Under the pieces are notes generated by a model. The model did not search any database and was not told the origin of the DNA. It saw nothing but the letters and a program-made list of their open reading frames with translations. This document shows positions 1-5,262 of a DNA stretch of 5,432 nucleotides, piece by piece. This DNA is from Candidatus Thioglobus sp. (GTDB lineage: Bacteria; Pseudomonadota; Gammaproteobacteria; PS1; Pseudothioglobaceae): contig JAAOIF010000081.1 in NCBI GenBank assembly GCA_015163925.1, forward strand, positions 1 through 5,432. Reading direction: 5' to 3'. Made by a program: the position numbers and the translations under genes. Each line of letters begins with the position of its first letter. Position 1 is the first letter of the stretch.

Positions 1-1
1 A

Positions 2-151
2 ATTATTATTTTGGTGCTAATGAGTCTTTGGAATAAACGCCCTGATGCCAACTCCAGCCTGCATATTAGCACTATAAAAACAAGCCTCTTGGCACTTTTT
101 GCACTCGGAAGTGTTATGGCATTATTATTGCGTTTTTTCTGGAATTATTAA
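2..151 (+). CDS. 3' end of an unrecognised membrane-like protein (partial)
   Basis: A reading frame is open from the left edge for 49 codons and ends at TAA 149-151. The last 20 or so residues are strongly hydrophobic (around LLALFALGSVMALLL) and finish with an aromatic/basic tail (RFFWNY), as in a C-terminal transmembrane helix. A polar stretch (NKRPDANSS) precedes it. I do not recognise the family; any resemblance to the tail of heme o synthase is too faint to claim. Its last codons overlap, in another frame, the YihY-like sequence that continues to 324, so at most one frame is intact there. The open length is short enough to arise by chance, so confidence is low. Confidence 0.35.
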   Translation: MIILVLMSLWNKRPDANSSLHISTIKTSLLALFALGSVMALLLRFFWNY

Positions 152-324
152 AGCTAATTATGTTAATTTATATTAGCTATTTTCCGCTGTATGAGCTGAT
201 TTACGGGGCTTTATCAACACTTTTACTATTTATGCTTTGGATGTATTTTTCTTGGGTTTTGGTTTTATTTGGCGCAAGTATTAGTTTCTGTTTGCATCAA
301 TCACAGCAAGGGCTGGAGCGCTAA
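70..324 (+). pseudogene. 3' remnant of a YihY/BrkB-family inner-membrane protein
   Basis: This frame encodes the family's C-terminal signature. The pattern x-E-x-x-K followed by Y-I-S-x-F-P-x-Y-x-x-I-Y-G-A-L (E codon at 142-144) has the same E-to-FP spacing as I recall for E. coli YihY. It is followed by a hydrophobic W-x-Y-x-S-W-x-x-V-L-F-G-A segment typical of the last helix. Upstream the frame meets stops at 67-69, 43-45 and 34-36, so the rest of the roughly 280-residue protein is not in frame. The only ATG is at 160, inside the conserved region; a product from there would have 54 residues. The stop (TAA 322-324) shares a base with the ribE ATG, so translation of this piece could still feed ribE. 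It could be a true decayed gene, a rearrangement junction or a sequencing frameshift. Confidence 0.55.
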
Positions 325-911
325 TGTTTACTGGAATTATCCAAACTATTGGCAAAATTAAAAGCATTCAGGGAGCAGAATTTTGCTTTTGTGTTAATGC
401 TAATAATTTTCTGGCTGAGGTCAAAATCGGCGACAGCATAGCGGTTTGCGGCGTTTGCTTGAGCGTAACTGAGGTTAATTCAAATTGCTTCAAAGCCGAT
501 GTGTCTTTAGAGACTTTGAAATGCTCAATTTTGGGCGATTTGCAAGCCGGCAGCCGAGTCAATTTAGAAAAATCTTTACGCTTAAATCAAGGCGTGGACG
601 GGCATTTAGTCAGCGGACATGTTGATGGAGTGGCTGAAATTATTGAGGTTTTAGAGTCCGGAAACTCCACAATTTTTAGAATCAGTGTGTCAGAGAATTT
701 GGTAAAATACATCGCTAAAAAGGGCAGTATTAGCGTTGACGGCGTGAGTTTGACGGTAAATAATATTGAAAATAAAACTGGAATATTTTCTGTTAATATC
801 GTGCCGCAGACCTTACTATCAACGACTTTTAGCGATTTGAAAGTCGGCGCAAAAGTGAATTTGGAAGTGGATATTATCGCCCGTTACCTTGAACAATTGA
901 GCAAAATATGA
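324..911 (+). CDS. ribE: Riboflavin synthase, alpha chain
   Basis: Catalyses the last step of riboflavin synthesis: dismutation of two 6,7-dimethyl-8-ribityllumazine molecules into riboflavin and a pyrimidinedione, in the cytoplasm as a trimer. The 195 residues start with the invariant MFTGII and show two lumazine-binding repeats. The N-terminal repeat (about 1-90) has G-D-S-I-A-V-x-G-V-C-L-S-V-T (36-49). The C-terminal repeat (about 91-195) opens with [12 protein letters not shown] (91-102) and has [11 protein letters not shown]. The conserved Cys (45) and the two His of the GHxxxGHVD motif (94, 99) are present. Length is at the short end of the family. The start is supported by GGAG at 315-318, 5 nt before the ATG, and by the TAATG overlap with the upstream remnant. 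The stop overlaps the next gene's start as ATGA. No FMN riboswitch is visible ahead of it. Also called ribC in some species. Confidence 0.97.
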   Translation: MFTGIIQTIGKIKSIQGAEFCFCVNANNFLAEVKIGDSIAVCGVCLSVTEVNSNCFKADVSLETLKCSILGDLQAGSRVNLEKSLRLNQGVDGHLVSGHVDGVAEIIEVLESGNSTIFRISVSENLVKYIAKKGSISVDGVSLTVNNIENKTGIFSVNIVPQTLLSTTFSDLKVGAKVNLEVDIIARYLEQLSKI

Positions 912-1936
912 AAGCAAGTATTGAAGAAATTTTAAGCGATTTTAAGCTGGGAAAAATGATTATCCTGATGGATGATGAGGCGCGTGAGAACGAGGGCGAT
1001 TTGATTATTCCGGCGGAGATAATTACTAAGGAAGATGTGAATTTTATGGCAACTTATGGGCGTGGTTTGATTTGCCTAACACTCACTCAAAAGCGTTGTA
1101 AGCAGCTGGATTTGGCACTTATGGTGGCGCAAAATAATGACGCTAATAGCACTAATTTTACTGTTTCAATTGAGGCTGCAAGTGGCGTTACTACTGGGAT
1201 TTCCGCAGCAGACCGAGCCAAAACCTTGCTGGCTGCTGTGGCTAAAAATGCTAAACCTGCCGACATTGTGCAACCCGGGCATATTTTCCCACTTATGGCA
1301 CAGCCAGGCGGCGTTTTGACTCGCGCTGGACACACTGAAGCCGGCTGTGATTTAGCGCGTTTGGCAGGGTTTGAGCCGGCGAGTGCGATTGTGGAAATTC
1401 TGAATGAGGACGGCTCGATGGCACGGCGTGACGATTTGGAGATTTTTGCCAAAAAACACCAGATAAAATGGGGCACGATTGAGGATTTAATTACTTATAG
1501 AGTTGCCAATGAAAAGACCGTTGAGCGAGTGAGCAAGCGGAGTTTTGCCACTAAATACGGGGAGTTTCAGCTGGTTTCATTTTTGGATACAATTCATAAT
1601 CAGACTCATTTTGCGTTGGTGAAGGGCAAAATTAAAGCGCAAAATCCGACCTGTGTGCGCGTGCATATGGAGAATATTTTTACTGATATTTTGCATCAAA
1701 AAACTGATGCTTTGAGTGCTGACGATGCGCTAAAACATATATCCGGGCAGGATTCTGGCGTGTTTTTGCTAATTCGTCAGCATCAAAGTAATGATGTCAA
1801 AACTTATGGGGTCGGGGCGCAGATTTTGGCTGATTTGGGCGTTAGTAAGATGCGGATTTTGGGCAATCCACGCAAGCTAAGTGCCTTGAAAGGCTTTGGT
1901 TTAGAGGTTGTGGAATATATTACTGGTGAAAAATAA
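908..1936 (+). CDS. ribB: 3,4-dihydroxy-2-butanone-4-phosphate synthase with degenerate GTP cyclohydrolase II-like domain (RibBX type)
   Basis: Converts ribulose 5-phosphate into the four-carbon unit used by lumazine synthase. Residues 1-200 form a complete DHBP synthase: acidic loop [10 protein letters not shown] (22-31), F-T-V-S-I-E-A (84-90), [11 protein letters not shown] (93-103), GHIFPL (124-129), the RAGHTEA motif (139-145) and the late catalytic Glu in VEIL (163). Residues 210-342 align with GTP cyclohydrolase II (YGEFQLVSF near the start; [13 protein letters not shown] at 300-312; GNPRKL at 319-324). However, the zinc-binding pattern E-C-L-T-G-D-x8-C-x-C is replaced by [14 protein letters not shown] (254-267) with no Cys, and the R-Q-E-G-R-G-x-G-L loop is reduced to RQHQSND. 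The tail is also about 60 residues shorter than a full GCHII. I infer that only the first half is an active enzyme and that ribA is elsewhere. The ATGA overlap with ribE and TAATG overlap with ribH indicate coupled translation. Confidence 0.95.
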   Translation: MKASIEEILSDFKLGKMIILMDDEARENEGDLIIPAEIITKEDVNFMATYGRGLICLTLTQKRCKQLDLALMVAQNNDANSTNFTVSIEAASGVTTGISAADRAKTLLAAVAKNAKPADIVQPGHIFPLMAQPGGVLTRAGHTEAGCDLARLAGFEPASAIVEILNEDGSMARRDDLEIFAKKHQIKWGTIEDLITYRVANEKTVERVSKRSFATKYGEFQLVSFLDTIHNQTHFALVKGKIKAQNPTCVRVHMENIFTDILHQKTDALSADDALKHISGQDSGVFLLIRQHQSNDVKTYGVGAQILADLGVSKMRILGNPRKLSALKGFGLEVVEYITGEK

Positions 1937-2415
1937 TGGAAATTAAATTTGACAAAAACGCTAATTCGGACTTTTTAGCAGATAAAAAAATAGCCATTAT
2001 TGTCGGTTATTTTTATCAAGAAATTGGCGATAAATTACTAATTTCTGCCCAAAAAACACTAATGAAATATGGTGCAAAAGCTGATAGTAACGATGTTTTT
2101 TACGCCCCCGGAGCATTTGAAATTCCATTGCTTGCCAAAAAATTAGCACTAACTGGAAAATACGCTGGAATTATTACCCTCGGCGCGGTGATTAAGGGCG
2201 AAACCCCGCATTTTGACTTCGTTTGCAGCGAATGCGCCCGTGGGGTGGCGGCCGTGTCTTATCAGTATGAAATTCCTATCGGCTTTGGAGTTTTGACAAC
2301 TGAAAATATGGCGCAAACCCTTGATAGGGCAGGGGGCAGCAAGGGAAATAAGGGGCAAGAGGCGGCGAATGCAATGCTGGAAATGCTATATTTAATTGAG
2401 CAAGCCGAGCATTAA
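1936..2415 (+). CDS. ribH: 6,7-dimethyl-8-ribityllumazine synthase
   Basis: Condenses the RibB product with 5-amino-6-ribitylaminouracil to give lumazine, the substrate of RibE. In the family it assembles as pentamers or 60-subunit shells. The 159 residues show the diagnostic order: aromatic substrate-contact residue in IIVGYFYQEI (21-30), PGAFEIP (58-64), LGAVIKGETPHFDFV (82-96) with the catalytic His at 92, FGVLTTEN (117-124), and the phosphate-contact Arg in LDRAG (131). All key residues are intact and the length is normal. Translation starts inside the ribB stop (TAATG), with GGTGA 8 nt upstream as a modest ribosome-binding site. The stop lies 2 nt before nusB. Confidence 0.97.
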   Translation: MEIKFDKNANSDFLADKKIAIIVGYFYQEIGDKLLISAQKTLMKYGAKADSNDVFYAPGAFEIPLLAKKLALTGKYAGIITLGAVIKGETPHFDFVCSECARGVAAVSYQYEIPIGFGVLTTENMAQTLDRAGGSKGNKGQEAANAMLEMLYLIEQAEH

Positions 2416-2417
2416 AA

Positions 2418-2843
2418 ATGGCGTTTAAAACTTCCAAGCAAAGAGCCAGAGAGCGTGTCGTGCAGGCTTTGTATCAATATTTACTCTCCGGTGCTGAGGT
2501 GGCAGAAATTGAACAAGAGTTCCTAAATCGCAAAGATGTCAAAATCTCTAAGGCATTTTTCTCCAATCTTTTTGTTAATATCTTAAAAAATCGCTCAGAA
2601 TTGGATAAATTGATTGCCCCGACCATCAGCCGGGCAACCGATAAGCTCGGCTATGTGGAGCATGCGGCATTATATTTGGGCGTGTATGAGCTGAAATTTA
2701 GCCCCGAAGTGCCGTATAAAGTGGTCATTAATGAAGCCCTTGAAATTGCAAAAAACTACGGCGCTGATGGCTCATATAAACTTATAAATACCTCATTAGA
2801 CCAGTTGGCTAAAGGGCTGCGGGCGGCTGAGGTCGGATTGTAA
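2418..2843 (+). CDS. nusB: Transcription antitermination factor NusB
   Basis: An all-helical RNA-binding protein that pairs with NusE (ribosomal protein S10) on boxA RNA and suppresses premature termination, mainly in rRNA operons. The 141 residues are family length. Conserved features are the basic N-terminus (TSKQRARERVVQALYQ, 5-20), the A-x-L-Y-L-G-V-Y-E-L helix (84-92) and the signature P-Y-K-V-V-I-N-E-A-L-E-I-A-K-N-Y-G (99-115). After that, NTSLDQLAK (124-132) stands where many homologues have N-G-V-L-D. It follows ribH by 2 nt, the usual ribH-nusB linkage. No hairpin-plus-T-run terminator is visible straight after it, so transcription may continue into the next gene. Confidence 0.95.
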   Translation: MAFKTSKQRARERVVQALYQYLLSGAEVAEIEQEFLNRKDVKISKAFFSNLFVNILKNRSELDKLIAPTISRATDKLGYVEHAALYLGVYELKFSPEVPYKVVINEALEIAKNYGADGSYKLINTSLDQLAKGLRAAEVGL

Positions 2844-2847
2844 ATAT

Positions 2848-2878
2848 TTGCAAAAAATCACTTCAACTCTGCTAAAAT
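2848..2878 (+). promoter_or_regulatory. Possible sigma70-type promoter for the secreted repeat protein
   Basis: TAAAAT at 2873-2878 matches five of six bases of the -10 consensus. TTGCAA at 2848-2853 matches four of six of the -35 box, with a 19-nt spacer that is longer than ideal. It sits in the 60-bp gap after nusB, in the right place to express the next gene separately from the rib operon. The call rests on the match and position only. Confidence 0.4.
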
Positions 2879-2906
2879 AAATTTGCATTAACTTTTGGAG
2901 ACGATG

Positions 2907-3209
2907 ATGAAAAAAATATTAGCAATAGCATTACTGGCTTTCAGTTTGAGTGCTGGCGCCTTTTGGGGCAATAATTGGGGCAATAATATGCCTTGGGGCG
3001 GCCAACAGGATAATGGAATTTTTGGCTTCAACCCTTATGATTATTGGGATCCGAGCTGGTATTCTCAAGAGATGGATAATATGATTGACGAATTTGACGA
3101 TAATAATTACGGAAATAATTACGGCAATCGCTATGGAAATAATTATGGAAATAATTACGGCAATCGTTATGGAAATAATTACGGAAATCGCTTTAATCGC
3201 CGTTACTAA
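2907..3209 (+). CDS. Secreted Asn/Gly/Tyr-rich repeat protein, sulfur-globule-protein-like
   Basis: A 100-residue exported protein. The signal peptide is MKK followed by a hydrophobic run and an A-G-A cleavage site after residue 18. The mature start is Trp/Gly/Asn-rich (FWGNNWGNNMPWGG, 19-32). A central segment, FNPYDYWDPSWY (41-52), leads into an acidic helix-like stretch (EMDNMIDEFDD, 55-65). The tail (66-95) is eight four-residue units NNYG or NRYG, ending basic (RFNRRY). There are no cysteines and no membrane helix after the signal. Exported proteins rich in Gly, Asn, Tyr and Trp coat periplasmic sulfur globules in sulfur oxidisers such as Allochromatium, and the overall look fits; that assignment is inference. 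I chose ATG 2907 because GGAG (2897-2900) lies 6 nt before it; ATG 2904 or TTG 2895 would only add MM or METM-type residues. It has its own likely promoter and a strong terminator. Confidence 0.85.
   Translation: MKKILAIALLAFSLSAGAFWGNNWGNNMPWGGQQDNGIFGFNPYDYWDPSWYSQEMDNMIDEFDDNNYGNNYGNRYGNNYGNNYGNRYGNNYGNRFNRRY
3102..3191 (+). repeat. 12-bp tandem repeat encoding NNYG/NRYG units
   Basis: Seven full and one partial copies of a 12-bp unit (consensus aataattacgga, variant aatcgctatgga) lie in frame inside the secreted protein gene. A 36-bp higher-order pattern (NNYG-NNYG-NRYG) is present twice, at 3102-3137 and 3138-3173, differing at only two third-codon positions. The near identity points to recent expansion by slippage or unequal recombination. 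Because the unit is a multiple of three, copy-number change would alter tail length without shifting the frame. Confidence 0.9.
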
Positions 3210-3230
3210 GCGATTATTTGGATTATTACT

Positions 3231-3255
3231 AAAGTCAGCTTCGGCTGGCTTTTTT
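3231..3255 (+). terminator. Rho-independent terminator after the repeat protein gene
   Basis: The stem AGTCAGC (3233-3239) pairs with GCTGGCT (3244-3250) through one T-G wobble. It closes on a stable TTCG tetraloop (3240-3243) and is followed by a T run through 3255. Two further A-T pairs can extend the stem into the T run. It lies 21 nt after the stop of the secreted protein gene and ends only 16 nt before the HIT gene. It has the right polarity only for + strand transcripts. Confidence 0.9.
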
Positions 3256-3260
3256 ATGAT
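3255..3260 (+). promoter_or_regulatory. Candidate -10 element for the HIT gene
   Basis: TATGAT at 3255-3260 matches five of six -10 bases and begins at the last T of the terminator's T run. Transcription from it would start near 3267, leaving a leader of only about five bases before ATG 3272. No convincing -35 box is seen at 16-18 nt upstream, where the terminator hairpin lies. The call is weak, but no other promoter position is obvious for this gene if the terminator works. Confidence 0.25.
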
Positions 3261-3271
3261 TTATTAAAAAT

Positions 3272-3295
3272 ATGAGTGAAAATATGAGTGAAAAT
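3272..3295 (+). repeat. 12-bp direct duplication doubling the start codon of the HIT gene
   Basis: The sequence atgagtgaaaat occurs twice back to back (3272-3283 and 3284-3295), so the protein starts MSENMSEN and has two in-frame ATGs. The first ATG has no Shine-Dalgarno sequence. The second has GAG (3274-3276, inside the first copy) 7 nt upstream, a weak ribosome-binding match. Confidence 0.9.
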
Positions 3296-3670
3296 TGTAT
3301 ATTTTGTGAATTGGGAAATGAGAGAATTATCGGGCAATGCGACATGACTACTACTTTTTTAGACACTTATCCGGCCTCGCCCGGGCATACGCTAATTGTT
3401 CCTAAGCGCCATATTGCCACTTATTTTGAGGTTACTACGGCCGAGCAAAATGCCATTGCTAAGGCGATTCAAAAGGCTAAATTACTGCTTGATAATGAGT
3501 TTTCGCCGGACGGTTATAATATCGGGGTGAATAACGGCGAGGCAGCAGGGCAAAGCGTTAAGCACTTGCATGTGCATTTAATTCCTCGCTACCTTGGCGA
3601 TGTAAAAAACCCCAAAGGCGGCGTGCGCTGGGTGATTGCCAATAAGGCTAATTACGATATTAAGGGCTAA
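3272..3670 (+). CDS. HIT-family (histidine triad) nucleotide-binding hydrolase
   Basis: A cytoplasmic histidine-triad protein, a family of nucleotide phosphoramidase or dinucleoside-polyphosphate hydrolases; the exact substrate cannot be read from the sequence. The 132 residues show C-I-F-C near the N-terminus (9-12), the core [11 protein letters not shown] (37-47), [16 protein letters not shown] (81-96) and the catalytic triad H-L-H-V-H-L-I (98-104), followed by I-P-R-Y and K-G-G-V-R-W (115-120). All three triad histidines are present. Homologues usually start just before the C-I-F-C element, so initiation at the second ATG (3284, giving 128 residues) is as plausible as at 3272. The gene sits directly after a terminator and converges on ssb, with the two stop codons overlapping. 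It appears to be a single-gene transcript. Confidence 0.93.
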   Translation: MSENMSENCIFCELGNERIIGQCDMTTTFLDTYPASPGHTLIVPKRHIATYFEVTTAEQNAIAKAIQKAKLLLDNEFSPDGYNIGVNNGEAAGQSVKHLHVHLIPRYLGDVKNPKGGVRWVIANKANYDIKG

Positions 3671-4140
3671 AACGGAATATCATCGTCAAAGCCAGAATCA
3701 TCAACTGGGGTTATCGGGTCAGCTGGGGCGGCGGCGGGTTTTTTGCCAGCTGGCTTGGAGGCTGGAGCAGCTGGAGAGCCTTGCCCGTCTGCGTTGTCAC
3801 GGCGGTCAAGCATTTGCAAAACACTGCCAAAACCTGACAAAATCACATTAGTAGAATAATGGTCTACGCCGTTTTTTTCATATTTGCTGGTTCGTAAGCT
3901 GCCTTCAACATAAACTTTTGAGCCTTTGTCTAAGTATTGCCCGGCGATTTCGGCGAGTTTTCCAAAAACACTAACTCTGTGCCACTCGGTTTTTTCTTGC
4001 TTTTCGCCAGTGTTTTTATCCTTCCAACTTTCACTCGTTGCTACTGAAAAGTTAGCGATTGCATTGCCGTTTGAGGCATATTTTAGCTCTGGTTTTGAGC
4101 CTAAATTACCAACTAAAATTACTTTATTCACGCCTGCCAT
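3667..4140 (-). CDS. ssb: Single-stranded DNA-binding protein SSB
   Basis: Coats single-stranded DNA during replication, recombination and repair, and recruits partner enzymes through its C-terminal tip. The 157 residues comprise an OB fold (about 1-112) starting [14 protein letters not shown], with the DNA-stacking aromatics W39, W53 and F59 at the positions expected from E. coli SSB. A Pro/Ala/Gly/Lys-rich disordered linker (about 113-145) and the acidic tip DDDIPF follow. The linker is short but within family range. The start is well supported: AGGAG (complement of 4149-4153) lies 8 nt before the ATG and falls within the last codons of the upstream exporter gene, whose stop is only 3 nt away. 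This implies cotranscription with that gene. Its stop (TAG, 3669-3667) overlaps the TAA of the convergent HIT gene. Confidence 0.97.
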   Translation of the reverse strand: MAGVNKVILVGNLGSKPELKYASNGNAIANFSVATSESWKDKNTGEKQEKTEWHRVSVFGKLAEIAGQYLDKGSKVYVEGSLRTSKYEKNGVDHYSTNVILSGFGSVLQMLDRRDNADGQGSPAAPASKPAGKKPAAAPADPITPVDDSGFDDDIPF

Positions 4141-4143
4141 TTT

Positions 4144-5262
4144 TTATTCTCCTGTTTTTTGTTGTCCGCTGGCCACAATTAGCCACCAAATACTTGCTAT
4201 AAATGCGGTGAATAAGAATACCCTATTTATGCCGTAAGTGTGATAAATCCATCCGCCAAATATGCCGCCGATAAATGTGCCTAAAAACTGTGAAGTGGAG
4301 TAAATTCCCATTGCCAAGCCGCGTTTTGAGGCGTTTGCAGTTTTGGCAACTAATGACGGCAGCATCGCTTCTAAGGCATTAAAAGCAATAAAAAATATGG
4401 CAAGTAGGGTCAAAAATGAGGCGAAATTTAATTTAGTGTAATAAAATAAAATCTGACTTAACAGCAAAATTGTAATTGAAAATAACAGCATAATTTTGTG
4501 TTTTTGATACTTTTCCGCCAGCAAAATAATCGGCAGCATTCCCACAAAAGAAATCAGCATAACCGGCAAATACACTTTCCAATTATCATTCAAATCCAGC
4601 GCTACAATATGGTTTTGCACCAATAATATCGGCAGCACAATAAAAGCACAAGTCAGGATTAAATGCAGGGCGAAAATACCAAAATTAAACCTCACAAGCC
4701 GCATTTCTAACACTTGTTTGAGATTGGAAAATGACAAGGAATATTGGCTTTTAGGCTTGACAGACGGCAAACTAATAACAATTATCAGCGCCAAAATGGA
4801 CAATCCGGCAATCAGCAAAAACAGCCCAGATATGCCAAAATTCACCGTGATTAAAGGTCCAATTAATAACGATAACATAAACGCCAGACCGATTTGCAAA
4901 CCCACAAAAGCATTGGCTTTAGCACGCCTCTCAGGTGCGACAAAATCAGCCAAAAACGCCATCAGCACTGCAGAAATAGCACCACTTCCTTGCAAAGCCC
5001 TGCCGATTATAACGCCAATAATATCAGTAGAATTCGCCGCCACAACACTACCTATAAAGAAAATTATCAGCCCGATAATTAGCATCGGTTTGCGTCCGAT
5101 TTGGTCAGAAAAATAGCCGAATGGAATTTGCAAAAGCGCCTGAGTTAGCCCATAAATGCCGATAGCAAGCCCGATTAAAAAAGGCGTGGTGCTTTGATAC
5201 TGGCTGGCATAGACCGAAAATACTGGAAAAATCATAAACAACCCGAACATCCGCGTTGCCAT
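4144..5262 (-). CDS. YajR-like major facilitator superfamily transporter, start uncertain
   Basis: An inner-membrane, probably 12-helix, drug/proton-antiporter-type MFS protein; the substrate is unknown. From ATG 5262 it reads 372 residues. The family motifs are clear: RMFGLFMIFPVF in helix 1 (4-15), AIGIYGLTQALLQIPFGYFS (33-52), motif A D-Q-I-G-R-K-P (53-59), GRALQGSGA (87-95), WKVYLPVMLISF (228-239), FNALEAMLPSL (294-304) and MGIYSTSQFLG (318-328). They match E. coli YajR closely, but YajR's C-terminal soluble domain is absent. Homology does not stop at Met 5262: the frame upstream (to the stop at 5371-5373) encodes QERFFALKISSI before this Met, which aligns without gaps to the YajR N-terminus. 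No ATG, GTG or TTG occurs there; ATT at 5317-5319 is a candidate start. No Shine-Dalgarno precedes ATG 5262. It runs into ssb after 3 nt, an arrangement known from Pseudomonas next to uvrA. Confidence 0.9.
   Translation of the reverse strand: MATRMFGLFMIFPVFSVYASQYQSTTPFLIGLAIGIYGLTQALLQIPFGYFSDQIGRKPMLIIGLIIFFIGSVVAANSTDIIGVIIGRALQGSGAISAVLMAFLADFVAPERRAKANAFVGLQIGLAFMLSLLIGPLITVNFGISGLFLLIAGLSILALIIVISLPSVKPKSQYSLSFSNLKQVLEMRLVRFNFGIFALHLILTCAFIVLPILLVQNHIVALDLNDNWKVYLPVMLISFVGMLPIILLAEKYQKHKIMLLFSITILLLSQILFYYTKLNFASFLTLLAIFFIAFNALEAMLPSLVAKTANASKRGLAMGIYSTSQFLGTFIGGIFGGWIYHTYGINRVFLFTAFIASIWWLIVASGQQKTGE

Noticed and set aside
160..324. A free-standing 54-residue small membrane protein starting at ATG 160.
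   Set aside because: Family-conserved residues continue in frame upstream of this ATG, so it is better read as the end of a larger YihY-type protein.
1..324. An FMN riboswitch (RFN element) controlling the riboflavin genes.
   Set aside because: The sequence before ribE is coding-like and shows none of the conserved RFN blocks.
1087..1476. A long - strand open frame inside ribB.
   Set aside because: It lies antisense to the conserved catalytic region of RibB, has no recognisable motifs and is explained by the codon use of the real gene.
3085..3267. A repetitive Ile/Thr/Met-rich open frame overlapping the secreted repeat protein.
   Set aside because: It is the +1 reading of the 12-bp repeat array, which stays open only because the repeat lacks stops in that frame.
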